DNA of 40,987 nucleotides from the NCBI GenBank assembly GCA_002344075.1, contig DDTM01000005.1, positions 1-40,987 on the forward strand, written 5' to 3'. This document shows, in pieces, positions 17,432 to 26,674 of the stretch. Numbering within the stretch: the first letter of the stretch is position 1; each line of letters starts with the position of its first letter. A program made the translations under genes and the position numbers. The stretch is from Bacteroidetes bacterium UBA2364 (GTDB lineage Bacteria > Bacteroidota > Rhodothermia > Rhodothermales > UBA2364). The notes below the pieces were generated by a model that was given only the letters and a program-made list of their open reading frames with translations, was not told where the DNA came from and made no database searches.

Positions 17432-19360
17432 TTTTCGTTTTTTGCCACTCTCAGCAAAAATTTGCTCCATCAAACCGGAAGCAATTTTCATAAAATCATT
17501 TTCCGTAACAATCCCCACCAACATCTCATCACGCACAACAGGTAATGCAGAAAAACCTCTTTCTTGCATGATAGAAATAGCCTCCACCGTTGACGTTTCT
17601 GGAGAAATATAAACCGGATTGGGTGTCATAACCTGTTTGACTGGAATCGGGGCATAAATATCCCGGTCAGGATTTCCCACCACATACTTCAACAACGAAC
17701 GTTGCGACACCATTCCCACCAATTTGTGTTCATTGTCTTCAACGAGAATATAACGGATCTTTCGCCAAACCATCAGCGAGGCCACCAAATCAATCAGTTC
17801 CTCTTCATTTACTGTTATCAGGTCTGTGGTCATGTATTGTTCTACACGGGCGAAATTGGCTTTGGATTTACGCACAGAATCTGGATTTGCAAGGGGCCAC
17901 GTATGCACAGGCTGATTGTTTTTTTGGTTTTGGAGGGTTGCTGCCACCAAGGCATTCATTTTCTCGGCCCGAGTGGCTTTTTCCATGTGATTAAAGGAAG
18001 ATACCAACCATTGGGCGCCCGTTTGTTTTGAAGCCACCCTTTCAGATAAAACACCCATGTACCGATCAATGTCTTCCGAAGCAATATGGGCCGATTTCAG
18101 ACCTTGGGTAGCAAGGGGGATCAATTCAGTCGAAATCAATTCTCTGGCTGGTAATCGTTTTCCGTTAAGCCAGATCAGTTCGCAGCCTAAGCCATATCGG
18201 GCGGCGTTCATAAAATTCCCTCGGGCATCGTCGAAGCGCATCGCCTTGCGGACATCTGGACAGACGTCTGCCATGCCATTGATCAAACCAAACCAGAAAG
18301 CGGCATTGGCCATCTCGTCCACCGGGGTTGGGCCTGAAGGGATGACACGGTTTTCAATTCGCAGGTGGGCTTTACCACCCCCGATACCATAACATGCACG
18401 ATTCCAGCGATAAACCGTTCCATAATGTAGTTGCAGCGCACGTAGTTTGGGGACTTCTCCTTTTTCAATCGCATCCCATGGATTCGGAATATTGTCATCG
18501 GCCATGATAACCCGAAAACGTGCGATGTCTTCCTTATAAATTTCCAATACCGACTCATTTACCCAAGCATTTCCAAAATGAACCCGAGGGCTCATTTCTC
18601 TCAAATATTGGTGGCTACTCCGTGTATCAATGGATTGTTGAAACAAGGCAATACGGGTTTCGCGCCAGAGTCTTTTTCCAAAGAGAATCGGCGAAAAACA
18701 AGAAACTGCCATGACTGGCGCGGTTACGGCCTGCGAAATATTGTACATCTTCGCAAACTCTTCTGGCCCAACCTGGAAATGACACTGGAAACTGGTATTG
18801 CAACCTTCGAGCATTACCGAGTCGTGTTTAAGCAATAATTCATCTTCTCCACGTATCTGAAATTCAAACAATTCTCCGCCCCGTAATCGGTTTATACTCT
18901 CATTTAAGGCATAATACCGAGGATTTGGTGTCAGATTATCCAAGGAAAGATCTGCCAGCGTAATGGTCGGAAGAATACCAATTAGCAGCGGATGCGCATT
19001 AAACGCTCTAAGAGTATTCCTCCCCAACGTCAAAAGCCCCTGAATTTGGTCTTCCATTTGGCTTAGAGACTTCCCCTCAAACGGCAACGGGTCACAATTA
19101 AACTCTAGATTGAACTTTGTCAGCTCGCTGGTGTAATGTTCGTCTTGAATTTTTTCCAACGCTTCCACTCCAATCATAGCCGGATGCCAGTGTTCGTCAA
19201 TCAGAAACATTTCCTGCTCTGCACCTATCCTGCGTTTACCTGTCTCTATGAGGTTGTTTTCCAGCATGTACTCCAATGCACGGACATCCCTTAGGATGGC
19301 TGCTGTAAAACGCCTTAGTTGTTCTTCATCTAAGTAACGATTGATATTGTGGTCGCCCAT
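17417..19360 (-). CDS. Glutamate-cysteine ligase (GCS2)-family enzyme fused to a CBS-domain pair
   Basis: 647 residues. Residues about 35-430 match the GCS2 family (COG2170): RIGAEQEMFLID, FNLEFNCDP, MLEGCNTSFQCHFQV, WNRACYGIGGGKAHLRIENRVIPSGPT and ELIWLNGKRL. These proteins ligate glutamate to cysteine or a related amine with ATP. Residues about 509-637 are two CBS repeats (MTTDLITV...VGMVSQRSLLKYV and VMTPNPVYIS...VGIVTENDFMKI), which bind adenine nucleotides and would give energy-state control. No glutathione synthetase adjoins, so the product (gamma-Glu-Cys or another gamma-glutamyl compound) is uncertain. The gene overlaps the GH18 gene tail to tail. Confidence 0.88.
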   Translation of the reverse strand: MGDHNINRYLDEEQLRRFTAAILRDVRALEYMLENNLIETGKRRIGAEQEMFLIDEHWHPAMIGVEALEKIQDEHYTSELTKFNLEFNCDPLPFEGKSLSQMEDQIQGLLTLGRNTLRAFNAHPLLIGILPTITLADLSLDNLTPNPRYYALNESINRLRGGELFEFQIRGEDELLLKHDSVMLEGCNTSFQCHFQVGPEEFAKMYNISQAVTAPVMAVSCFSPILFGKRLWRETRIALFQQSIDTRSSHQYLREMSPRVHFGNAWVNESVLEIYKEDIARFRVIMADDNIPNPWDAIEKGEVPKLRALQLHYGTVYRWNRACYGIGGGKAHLRIENRVIPSGPTPVDEMANAAFWFGLINGMADVCPDVRKAMRFDDARGNFMNAARYGLGCELIWLNGKRLPARELISTELIPLATQGLKSAHIASEDIDRYMGVLSERVASKQTGAQWLVSSFNHMEKATRAEKMNALVAATLQNQKNNQPVHTWPLANPDSVRKSKANFARVEQYMTTDLITVNEEELIDLVASLMVWRKIRYILVEDNEHKLVGMVSQRSLLKYVVGNPDRDIYAPIPVKQVMTPNPVYISPETSTVEAISIMQERGFSALPVVRDEMLVGIVTENDFMKIASGLMEQIFAESGKKRKSAKE

Positions 19361-19420
19361 TGTTTGAATTGTTTTGATTGGGGGTTAGGTGTTTAATATC
19401 TTGAATTATCTTGAAGAGTG

Positions 19421-19428
19421 CAAACCTA
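19421..19428 (-). promoter_or_regulatory. Possible -7 element of the GCS/CBS gene
   Basis: Read on the minus strand, TAGGTTTG is an exact match to the Bacteroidota TAnnTTTG -7 element, about 60 bp before the start codon. No TTG lies at the expected 19-21 bp upstream, so this is weak. Confidence 0.3.
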
Positions 19429-19543
19429 AAGGCAAGAAAATTGTACGTTCATGCGTTTAATGCAGAAGTTAATTCCTTTTTGTATCTTATGAAGTTGCAA
19501 GGCTGTCTTAAACCATTATGTTCATTTCATAAAACCAGACCCT

Positions 19544-20929
19544 ATGCGCCCCACTTTTTTTATTCTATGGCTCACATTTGTATTTCCAGTGTGGGCGCAA
19601 GAACCCAGTACGACACCGCCTGAACAGCCGTCTAATCAAGCCACGCTTTTAATGATCGAGGGGATGACGCGCGCGTTTCAGCGGGACTATGTGGAAGCCA
19701 TTGCCGCATTTGAGAAGGCATTGGCTACTGCACCAACCCAAGCCGCAATATTATTTGCGTTGGCCGAAGCACATTATGAAAATGGCAATCCTCAAAGCGC
19801 TATGTTTTTTGCGCAACAGGCTGTTCAAAACAAGCCGGAAAACCGTGAATATTTAGGGTTCTTAGCCCAAATCACGGATAGACAAGGGGATACGGCGCGT
19901 GCTACACAACTTTTGCAACAATTTGCCAATGACCACCCTACCGATTCCCAAATCCTGATTCTGCTTTCTTCGTTCCAGATCAAGTCTGGCAATACAAGAG
20001 GCGCCATCGAAACCTTTAAAAGGTTAAGGGCATTAAGACCAGAAAAACTCTTATACACCCTGACTTTAGCAGATCTTTATGAAAGAATAAGCAATTTTGA
20101 AGAAGTGTCTGAACTTTTACGGCCAGTCGTCAAGATGGACCCTTATGACAAAAGTTCTTTACGAAAATTAATTACGGCATATGAGCGGCTCCAGCGTAAA
20201 GCGGATTTGGTCTCGATTCTTCAAAACGTGGTAACACAAGACCCTTACGATGTTGCCTCACGGCTGAAGCTAAAGGAATTAACCGGAAATTCGGGGGCAG
20301 ACAATCGGGCTTCAGCCGAAGTTCATATTTCGCCTTCGGGCGGTGCTTGGACGTTGGAACATGCCAAAGCATTTTTTGCACGAATAAATACCGATCCCGC
20401 AGCACTCTCTCAAGCGGAAGAGGCCCTGATAGGGGTTACAAATGAAGAACCAAATCTTGCAGAAGCATGGATCTTGCTTGGGAAAGTTCGTTTTCAACAA
20501 GCCCGTTATAAAGAAGCAGCCGAGGTATTAGGAACGTGGCTTAGTAAATACCCACGTGATTTAGAGGGCTGGACACTTGCCATACAATCATCCACCTTGA
20601 CGGGAAATACAAATAAAGCGCTTGACGTGGCACAAGAAGCTGGTTTTTTATTCCCCGGCCAGCCTCGTTTGCTCCATGCAGAAGCAGAAGCATATATAGC
20701 GGCTGCCAAATTTCGCGAAGCCCAGAACATTTTAACCGAAGCTGCCAATATTATCAAATCTGATTTCGGGAATGCGGTGCCACTTCAGATTGCTCAACTC
20801 GATAGAGAAGGAGACCTCCTCAAAAAACAAGGCGACCTCCTCGAAGCGCGTAAACGATGGCAAGCGGCCTTGGCATTAGATCCTAATCAATCCACTATCC
20901 GTGCTAAACTGGAATTTCAGAATCAATAA
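19544..20929 (+). CDS. Exported TPR-repeat protein
   Basis: 461 residues. The signal peptide MRPTFFILWLTFVFPVWAQ is followed by a string of 34-residue helical pairs: YVEAIAAFEKALATAPTQAAILFALAEAHYENGNPQSA..., DSQILILLSSFQIKSGNTRGAIETFKRL... and, after a linker near residues 245-270, further repeats to GDLLEARKRWQAALALDPN. TPR arrays mediate protein-protein contacts. It is the first gene of a plus-strand unit with the DUF4292 lipoprotein 11 bp downstream and the EnvC-like protein, so it probably scaffolds an envelope assembly complex. No enzymatic motif is seen. Confidence 0.88.
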   Translation: MRPTFFILWLTFVFPVWAQEPSTTPPEQPSNQATLLMIEGMTRAFQRDYVEAIAAFEKALATAPTQAAILFALAEAHYENGNPQSAMFFAQQAVQNKPENREYLGFLAQITDRQGDTARATQLLQQFANDHPTDSQILILLSSFQIKSGNTRGAIETFKRLRALRPEKLLYTLTLADLYERISNFEEVSELLRPVVKMDPYDKSSLRKLITAYERLQRKADLVSILQNVVTQDPYDVASRLKLKELTGNSGADNRASAEVHISPSGGAWTLEHAKAFFARINTDPAALSQAEEALIGVTNEEPNLAEAWILLGKVRFQQARYKEAAEVLGTWLSKYPRDLEGWTLAIQSSTLTGNTNKALDVAQEAGFLFPGQPRLLHAEAEAYIAAAKFREAQNILTEAANIIKSDFGNAVPLQIAQLDREGDLLKKQGDLLEARKRWQAALALDPNQSTIRAKLEFQNQ

Positions 20930-20940
20930 GGACATTACGT

Positions 20941-21873
20941 ATGAACTCTAATATGTTTTTTTCATCTACCTTTGTTCATTTTCGTTGGACACCTTTTCTG
21001 GCTTTTATCATATTCACCGGATGCAAAAGTGCTCAACCTTGTATTGAACCCGTTTATGGTGCGGGAACACAAAGTGCATGGATAAAACCTTCGGAACCCA
21101 CCAGTACCCCTATCGAAAATGTAGCCATTGTGAACCCTCCCATCACAACACCACCACAAATTGAACCGCCTACACTACCTCCACAAAAGTCGGCAGAGGC
21201 ACAACTGGCAGAAGAAATCATTGCCCGAATGGAAATGGCACGCCCCAGACTGCACCGGCTTACGGCTACTTCTTCTATGGAAATAGATTCACCTGAATTA
21301 GAGCAAAGTGTGACGGCGCAATCGCGCTATGATTTCGGAAAAGGGCTTTATACCAGTTATCGGGCTACAGCGATAAATTTTGAAGGTGCGCGTAGCTTGG
21401 TAACCCGCGACAGTTTTTTTGTTTATAACCGCATTGAAAAGGAACTCATCTATGGCCCTATCACACTGGCAAACCGCTTTTTACCTGTTTCTGGGACTAT
21501 TGAGCAAATTATGGCAATTTTGACAGGGTCGGTTGTGCCGGAAAATGGTTTTTCTTGGGAAGCCTTTCAAAACGGAGGACAAATTTTATTGCGTACCACC
21601 GATTTGCGACAGCAATTTACGGTAGATGCCCGCAGTTACCGTGTGTCAAAAATAGAACTCAGAAACAGCAAGAATGAGTTAACCGAGCAAATAATTTACC
21701 ACGAACCAACAACTTTTGGGTCGCTGCTCATTCCTAGGAGGGTTGAAATGTTCCAGCCTTTTGCAAAACGAACGGTTAAGATATACCACCGAAACTTTGA
21801 CCTAAACCCAGAATCTCTTTCGTTTGACTTGAATATAGATCGTAAAAAGGTTAAGTTAATTCCGGTTCGATAG
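20941..21873 (+). CDS. DUF4292-family lipoprotein
   Basis: 310 residues. A hydrophobic N-terminal stretch ends in IFTGC, a lipobox, so the mature protein begins at Cys in the sequence CKSAQPC. A Pro/Thr-rich linker of about 50 residues follows. Then comes a beta-rich domain (LHRLTATSSMEID..., FFVYNRIEKELIYGP..., YRVSKIELRNSKNELTEQIIYHEP) with the topology of the LolA/LolB-like DUF4292 family of Bacteroidota. Likely place: outer membrane, periplasmic face. Function is unproven; the LolB-like shape suggests handling of lipidated molecules. An ATG at 20,953 is an alternative start. Confidence 0.8.
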   Translation: MNSNMFFSSTFVHFRWTPFLAFIIFTGCKSAQPCIEPVYGAGTQSAWIKPSEPTSTPIENVAIVNPPITTPPQIEPPTLPPQKSAEAQLAEEIIARMEMARPRLHRLTATSSMEIDSPELEQSVTAQSRYDFGKGLYTSYRATAINFEGARSLVTRDSFFVYNRIEKELIYGPITLANRFLPVSGTIEQIMAILTGSVVPENGFSWEAFQNGGQILLRTTDLRQQFTVDARSYRVSKIELRNSKNELTEQIIYHEPTTFGSLLIPRRVEMFQPFAKRTVKIYHRNFDLNPESLSFDLNIDRKKVKLIPVR

Positions 21874-21923
21874 CATGACTAAGGTTCAGCAACATACGAG
21901 TAACGCTGTACCCGTAGTCACAA

Positions 21924-23060
21924 ATGATACAGACGCAACATAAAAGTCAAATGGTTAATTGGTTTCTTTTGGTGCTGCTTGGTTTATCGGCATATAATTA
22001 TTTCGGCTCGGCAGTGCCTGCAATGAATTTCCATGTAGGCATTGAGCAAGACACCCTTCGCCAAGAACTGGATGCATTGGAAGAATCCATTGAATCCATC
22101 CGCGAAAAGGAACACAAGCAATGGAAAAAACTACAGCAAAAAGATCAAAAACTATATCAACGAGAACAACAAATAACGGCGTATGCTGCCCGTCTAACCC
22201 GCCTGTATGTTCAGCAAGATTCGTTACAAAATAGCATCTCCCAACTCCGTTTATTCTTAAAGGAACAGTCCCAATTTACCCAAAAACGTGCCATTTACCT
22301 TTACAAATATGGTCGTCAACACGAGTTACTGTTGCTGTTTAGCGCCCGTTCCGTCAATGAATTACTCATTCGTTTATATTATTTTAGACTGATTAAAGAA
22401 CAAAGAGACGAGCGCATTTCAGCATACATTCATACCCAAGAAAAATTAGCCAATCAACTACGCAATTCTACGCTTTTGGTGGAACGCACCCAGCAACTCT
22501 TAAAAGAAGCAGAGCGATATCACCAACAAATAAACTCGGAAATTGGGCAGGCTGCCAAGACGTTAAACACCATTCAATATGAGCGCTTAGCATTGGAGAA
22601 CACTGCAAGTATGAAGCGGCTTTATGTAGAAGGATTAAAGCGACAGGTGCAAACATTGTCTATCAATAACCAAAATGCCACCGAGGCATACAACCAAAAC
22701 CTTCCCCCATTTTCGGTTTCCGAAATCCTATCAGGTACATTAAAACCCAAAAGTGATCCTAATGGCGTGGGTATTCTGATTGCCTCCCCACCCGAAACCG
22801 TAGTGCGTGCTGCACTTGGTGGCTTAGTGAAAGAGGTTTTCTCCCAGCCCGGATATGGAGAATGTGTTGTTATTGAAACCAATGGTTATTCACTGGTTTA
22901 TGGTAATCTATCAACCATTACGCTTCGTCCAGGGCAACAAATCCAAAAAGGGAGCCTTATTGGTACATCAGGTAAAGAAAATCAGCCATTAGGAAATGCG
23001 CTCTTCTTGGCAGTTTTTAAAGGGCGACAAGCCTTATCACCGATTGCTTGGCTACAATGA
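21924..23060 (+). CDS. EnvC/M23-like murein hydrolase activator, degenerate LytM domain
   Basis: 378 residues. An N-terminal hydrophobic segment (VNWFLLVLLGLSAYNYF) is followed by a long coiled coil (residues about 45-255, rich in Gln, Glu and Lys). A C-terminal LytM/M23 fold follows (GYGECVVIET..., PGQQIQKGSLIGTSG..., SPIAWL). The metal-binding residues of active M23 endopeptidases are gone: the usual YAHL reads YGNL and the usual LHFEI reads LFLAV. This is what EnvC-type activators look like; they do not cut but switch on amidases at the septum. It is third gene of the TPR-DUF4292 unit, and an internal ATG at 21,951 is possible. Confidence 0.85.
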   Translation: MIQTQHKSQMVNWFLLVLLGLSAYNYFGSAVPAMNFHVGIEQDTLRQELDALEESIESIREKEHKQWKKLQQKDQKLYQREQQITAYAARLTRLYVQQDSLQNSISQLRLFLKEQSQFTQKRAIYLYKYGRQHELLLLFSARSVNELLIRLYYFRLIKEQRDERISAYIHTQEKLANQLRNSTLLVERTQQLLKEAERYHQQINSEIGQAAKTLNTIQYERLALENTASMKRLYVEGLKRQVQTLSINNQNATEAYNQNLPPFSVSEILSGTLKPKSDPNGVGILIASPPETVVRAALGGLVKEVFSQPGYGECVVIETNGYSLVYGNLSTITLRPGQQIQKGSLIGTSGKENQPLGNALFLAVFKGRQALSPIAWLQ

Positions 23061-23069
23061 ATCCTATTA

Positions 23070-23108
23070 TACGCTTGATTGCCTGACCGAATAAGCGTAC
23101 ATTCTTTT
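23070..23108 (+). terminator. Weak Rho-independent terminator after the EnvC-like gene
   Basis: TACGCTT (23070-23076) pairs with AAGCGTA (23093-23099), followed by CATTCTTTTT. The 7-bp stem has a 16-nt loop, so it is modest. Confidence 0.4.
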
Positions 23109-23137
23109 TCCCCCTAAGGAGTAAAAAATATAACCGT

Positions 23138-24859
23138 ATGCAACTTCGCTGCTTAAGCTGGTACTGTTTTGTGTGGTTAACAATTGTTGCACCTGTTTTC
23201 TCACAACCCAGCCCAGAAAAACCCCTTGCGCCTGTTTCTAAAAACTGGCACATCGTGAATGCCCGTATTGTGCAATCGCCTGGAAAGACTATTGAAAAAG
23301 GATCGGTAGTCATTGAAAATGGCTTGATTACTCAAGTAGGCACTGTCACAAATGTGCCTTATGATGCCATCGAGATTAAAGGAGACTCCCTCACACTGTA
23401 TCCCGGATTTATTGACGGCTTGTCTCATATTGCTATCCCACGTCCTAAGGAAGAACCACTCCCCCGCATTCCTCGTCCTGGAGAACCAGATTATAGCAGG
23501 GGTGGCATACAACCAGACGTAGATGTACGATCCTTTCTCAAGGCTGATGATCCAAGTGTGGATGAATGGCGAAAATTGGGATTTACCGCCGCACACGTTG
23601 CCCCTTTTGGCAGAATGATCCCAGGTAAAACCGCTCTCATTTTCCTTTCAGGCCAAAACGCCAACCAAATGATTTTCCAGCCCCAGGTAGCTGTCATGGG
23701 CCAATTACTTGGCGCTGCCCGTGGACAAGGCCAACAAGTATATCCCTCCAATGACTTGGGGATTCTTGCGTTTTGGCGTCAGGCGTTTGGTGCTGCAAAG
23801 CAAAGTTTATTTTACGAATCTACATATCATAAAAACCCATCCGGCCTTCAACGCCCCGTAACCGACCCGATCCACACTGCACTGTTCCCCGTCTTAAAGG
23901 GCGAAAAGCAAGTCGTCTTTTTTGCCAATGATTACATAGATGCACTAAGAGGCCTCCGGTTGGCGGACGACCTGGGATATAAAACCCTTTTGGCCGGATT
24001 AAAAAACGGGTACGAAATATTGCCCCAGATCAAAAGTCGGAGTATGCCTGTTTTCTTATCCTTAGAGCTACCCGAAATGCCGAAAGAGATAAAAGAAAAA
24101 ACCTTAGCAGCATCTACGAACGAACGAATTGATTCGCCCACAAAGACCCCTGCCGAAACGAGCCGTTTAATACAAACACAAAAACAGAGCTACCTTCAGC
24201 ACATTCGGCAGGCAGCAGTATTTCAGGAATCAGGGATCTTGTTTGGATTTTCCACAAAGGAGGTAAAGCCTGCCAACATCCGAAAAAACTTTGGTACACT
24301 TCTCCAAAACGGCCTTAACGAAAGCCAGCTACTAGCATCTCTAACCACCAATCCGGCGAAAATTTTAGGGGTCGAGACACAACTGGGTTCCATCGAAAAG
24401 GGAAAAATTGCAAACCTGATTTTTTCCGAAGGCCCAGTATTTGACGAAAAAAGCCAGATCCGAATGGTTATGGTGGAAGGATCGCTTTTCAAATATCCCA
24501 GAAACGCACCCAAGAAAGGAACAAATACAGAAGGCGGAAATGGGTCAGATACATTTTCAGCCGTTTTGGGTACATGGACGATCTCTGTGGTCACACCTGG
24601 TGGAACCCAAGAAGGTACGCTGGTTTTCAGCACTTCGGCTGGAACCCTCCAAGGTAGCCTCAAAACGAATGACGAAAATTCAACGTTGCAAGACGTAAAG
24701 CTGGAAGGCCAAACCCTTACATGTAAAGGAAATGCCCAAAATTCAGATATCGTCTTTACGTTGAAGTTAGATGGCGAAACGCTCAGCGGGACGGTTTATG
24801 TGACCGCCTTACAATCCGACCTGCCCGTTACTGGCACCAGAACGACCAAACCCAATTGA
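23138..24859 (+). CDS. Amidohydrolase-superfamily protein with altered metal site and C-terminal beta-barrel-like domain
   Basis: 573 residues with a signal peptide ending near VFSQ. The amidohydrolase frame is clear: IVNARIV...GSVVIENGLITQVG, LYPGFIDGLSHIAI, and TNPAKILGVETQLGSIEKGKIANLIF. The metal motif HxH is LSH (residues 95-97), so the first histidine is lost, and no standard downstream His/Asp set is obvious. A further domain of about 105 residues (SDTFSAVLGTWTISVVTPGGTQEGTL...) looks like an eight-strand calycin-type barrel. The gene ends 2 bp before the ATG of the next amidohydrolase. It is probably a non-catalytic or altered-metal partner of that enzyme. Confidence 0.82.
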   Translation: MQLRCLSWYCFVWLTIVAPVFSQPSPEKPLAPVSKNWHIVNARIVQSPGKTIEKGSVVIENGLITQVGTVTNVPYDAIEIKGDSLTLYPGFIDGLSHIAIPRPKEEPLPRIPRPGEPDYSRGGIQPDVDVRSFLKADDPSVDEWRKLGFTAAHVAPFGRMIPGKTALIFLSGQNANQMIFQPQVAVMGQLLGAARGQGQQVYPSNDLGILAFWRQAFGAAKQSLFYESTYHKNPSGLQRPVTDPIHTALFPVLKGEKQVVFFANDYIDALRGLRLADDLGYKTLLAGLKNGYEILPQIKSRSMPVFLSLELPEMPKEIKEKTLAASTNERIDSPTKTPAETSRLIQTQKQSYLQHIRQAAVFQESGILFGFSTKEVKPANIRKNFGTLLQNGLNESQLLASLTTNPAKILGVETQLGSIEKGKIANLIFSEGPVFDEKSQIRMVMVEGSLFKYPRNAPKKGTNTEGGNGSDTFSAVLGTWTISVVTPGGTQEGTLVFSTSAGTLQGSLKTNDENSTLQDVKLEGQTLTCKGNAQNSDIVFTLKLDGETLSGTVYVTALQSDLPVTGTRTTKPN

Positions 24860-24861
24860 TC

Positions 24862-26244
24862 ATGAAACTCAATTTCTTGCTGATTGCCTTATTTTTCTGG
24901 AGTTTTGAGGCTTCTCACGCACAAGATAAAGGCAACCTCCTTATCCGAAATGGAACCATTCTGACGGTCACCAAAGGTACCTTGGAGGGTTCCGACCTAT
25001 TGATAACCAATGGTAAGATTGCCAAAATAGGCAAAAACCTTACGGCACCCACAGGGTATCAGACGATTGATGCCTCTGGGCGTTATGTAATGCCCGGCAT
25101 CATTGATGCACATTCACACATAGCTGTTGATGCTGTTAATGAAGCCACCAGCCCGGTAACCGCAGAAGTACAAATCCGAGACGTATTAAACCCTTTGGAC
25201 ATTAGCATTTACCGTGCTTTGGCGGGCGGTACAACCATTTCCCATGCAATGCACGGATCGGCCAATGCCATTGGTGGCCAGTGCCAAACCATAAAACACC
25301 GATATGGCGTGAAACTGCCCGAAGCCTTGGTGATGGAGGGTGCACCGAGAACCATCAAGTTTGCACTGGGAGAGAACCCTACCCGCGTTCATGGTCGCGG
25401 GAGTGGGGTTAATCCATCCACCAGAATGGGCGTTGAATATGTGATCCGAGACGCTTTCGAGCGTGGGAAACGATATATGAATGAATGGGAAGCCTACAAA
25501 AAGAATCAAATAGGCCCACCTCCTGCTTATAACCTGCGCAGCGAAGTCATTGCGGACATCCTAAAAGGCAATATTTTAATTCACGCCCACTCGTACCGAG
25601 CAGATGAAATCCTGATGCTCATGCAGGTTTTGAAAGATTATGGCGTCAAAAAAGTAACATTTCAACATGCAAACGAAGCCTTCAAAGTCGCTCCAGAATT
25701 GGCCGCTTTTGGCGCTACTGCCTCTGTTTTTGCGGATTGGTGGGCGTACAAAATGGAGGTCTATTACTCTACTGCATACAATGCCAGTATCTTAACCAAG
25801 AATGGTGTTCGGACTTCGATAAACTCTGATTCTGCGGACTTTATCCGGCATCTGAATCTTGAAGCGGCTAAGACCCAAAAATATGGCGGGATGTCGGATG
25901 ATGAGGCATTGGCCATGATCACCATAAACCCGGCTGCACAATTAGGTATCGAGCAACGCACCGGATCTATTGAAGTAGGTAAAGATGCGGATATTGCCAT
26001 TTTCAATGTTCACCCGCTGTCCATCTATGCCATCAACCAGATGACCATTGTGGACGGAGTGGTTAGGTTTGACCGAGAGGCCGACCCTGACGATATGCGC
26101 CTTTCTGTTAGGCCAGATGGACCTGTAGAAGCTGCCGAACTTTCAACAGAATCTCACGACCGCTGTATGCAAGGTGTTGACTGGCTTATGGAAGAATCTG
26201 CTACTACCCTCGGAGCTAAAATTTTTCACCAACACAAGTATTAA
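24862..26244 (+). CDS. Amidohydrolase with intact metal site (imidazolonepropionase-like)
   Basis: 460 residues from the ATG at 24862, which follows the previous stop by 2 bp; a TTG six bases earlier is less likely. The signal peptide ends near SHAQ. All expected metal ligands can be seen: H84-x-H86 in PGIIDAHSHIAV, H241/H243 in ILIHAHSYR, H269 in VTFQHANEAF and D323 in INSDSADF. The C-terminus has NPAAQLGIEQRTGSIEVGKDADIAIF. It should hydrolyse a C-N bond in a cyclic amide, dipeptide or similar compound in the periplasm. The substrate is unknown. It is the only one of three neighbouring amidohydrolases that looks catalytically complete. Confidence 0.88.
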   Translation: MKLNFLLIALFFWSFEASHAQDKGNLLIRNGTILTVTKGTLEGSDLLITNGKIAKIGKNLTAPTGYQTIDASGRYVMPGIIDAHSHIAVDAVNEATSPVTAEVQIRDVLNPLDISIYRALAGGTTISHAMHGSANAIGGQCQTIKHRYGVKLPEALVMEGAPRTIKFALGENPTRVHGRGSGVNPSTRMGVEYVIRDAFERGKRYMNEWEAYKKNQIGPPPAYNLRSEVIADILKGNILIHAHSYRADEILMLMQVLKDYGVKKVTFQHANEAFKVAPELAAFGATASVFADWWAYKMEVYYSTAYNASILTKNGVRTSINSDSADFIRHLNLEAAKTQKYGGMSDDEALAMITINPAAQLGIEQRTGSIEVGKDADIAIFNVHPLSIYAINQMTIVDGVVRFDREADPDDMRLSVRPDGPVEAAELSTESHDRCMQGVDWLMEESATTLGAKIFHQHKY

Positions 26245-26269
26245 GCCGCACACGAAGACACAAAGCGCA

Positions 26270-26653
26270 ATGAAAAAACAACTATCTCTTATTTTTCTGT
26301 TTCTATTTGCCTTTTCCGGCCTACATTGCTCATTGATTGGCCCACAAACAGAAATCCCGCCCCAATTCCCTGGCGGCGAAACACAATTGGGTGAATACAT
26401 TGGCCTTAATTTGCGCTATCCGGACGCAGCGTATCAAGCAGGAACAGAAGGAACTGTAATTATAGAGTTCTATGTTGAAAACAATGGAAATATCGGTAAC
26501 ATTACCATTAAACAAGGGGTTTCTCCAGAATTAGACGAAGAAGCCATCAAGTTAATCCAAAATATGCCTACTTGGATTCCTGGCATGAGAGGACGAACCA
26601 AAGTACGTTCTCGGATGACGCTACCGGTAAACTTCACCATAAAACGGGTTTAA
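26270..26653 (+). CDS. Small TonB C-terminal-domain lipoprotein
   Basis: 127 residues. The signal MKKQLSLIFLFLFAFSGLHC places the lipidated Cys at position 20. The rest is a TonB C-terminal domain (EIPPQFPGGETQLGEYIGLNLRYP..., GTVIIEFYVENNGNIGNITIKQGVSPELDEEAIKLIQNMPTWIPG), as in Bacteroidota 'energy transducer TonB' proteins. It lacks the transmembrane anchor and proline-rich arm, so it cannot by itself couple to ExbBD. It may bind a TonB box or serve as a structural lipoprotein. It sits between two amidohydrolase genes in the same direction. The start at 26,270 is chosen because the frame upstream overlaps the previous gene. Confidence 0.85.
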   Translation: MKKQLSLIFLFLFAFSGLHCSLIGPQTEIPPQFPGGETQLGEYIGLNLRYPDAAYQAGTEGTVIIEFYVENNGNIGNITIKQGVSPELDEEAIKLIQNMPTWIPGMRGRTKVRSRMTLPVNFTIKRV

Positions 26654-26674
26654 TCACTTGTAATCCGAATTAAA

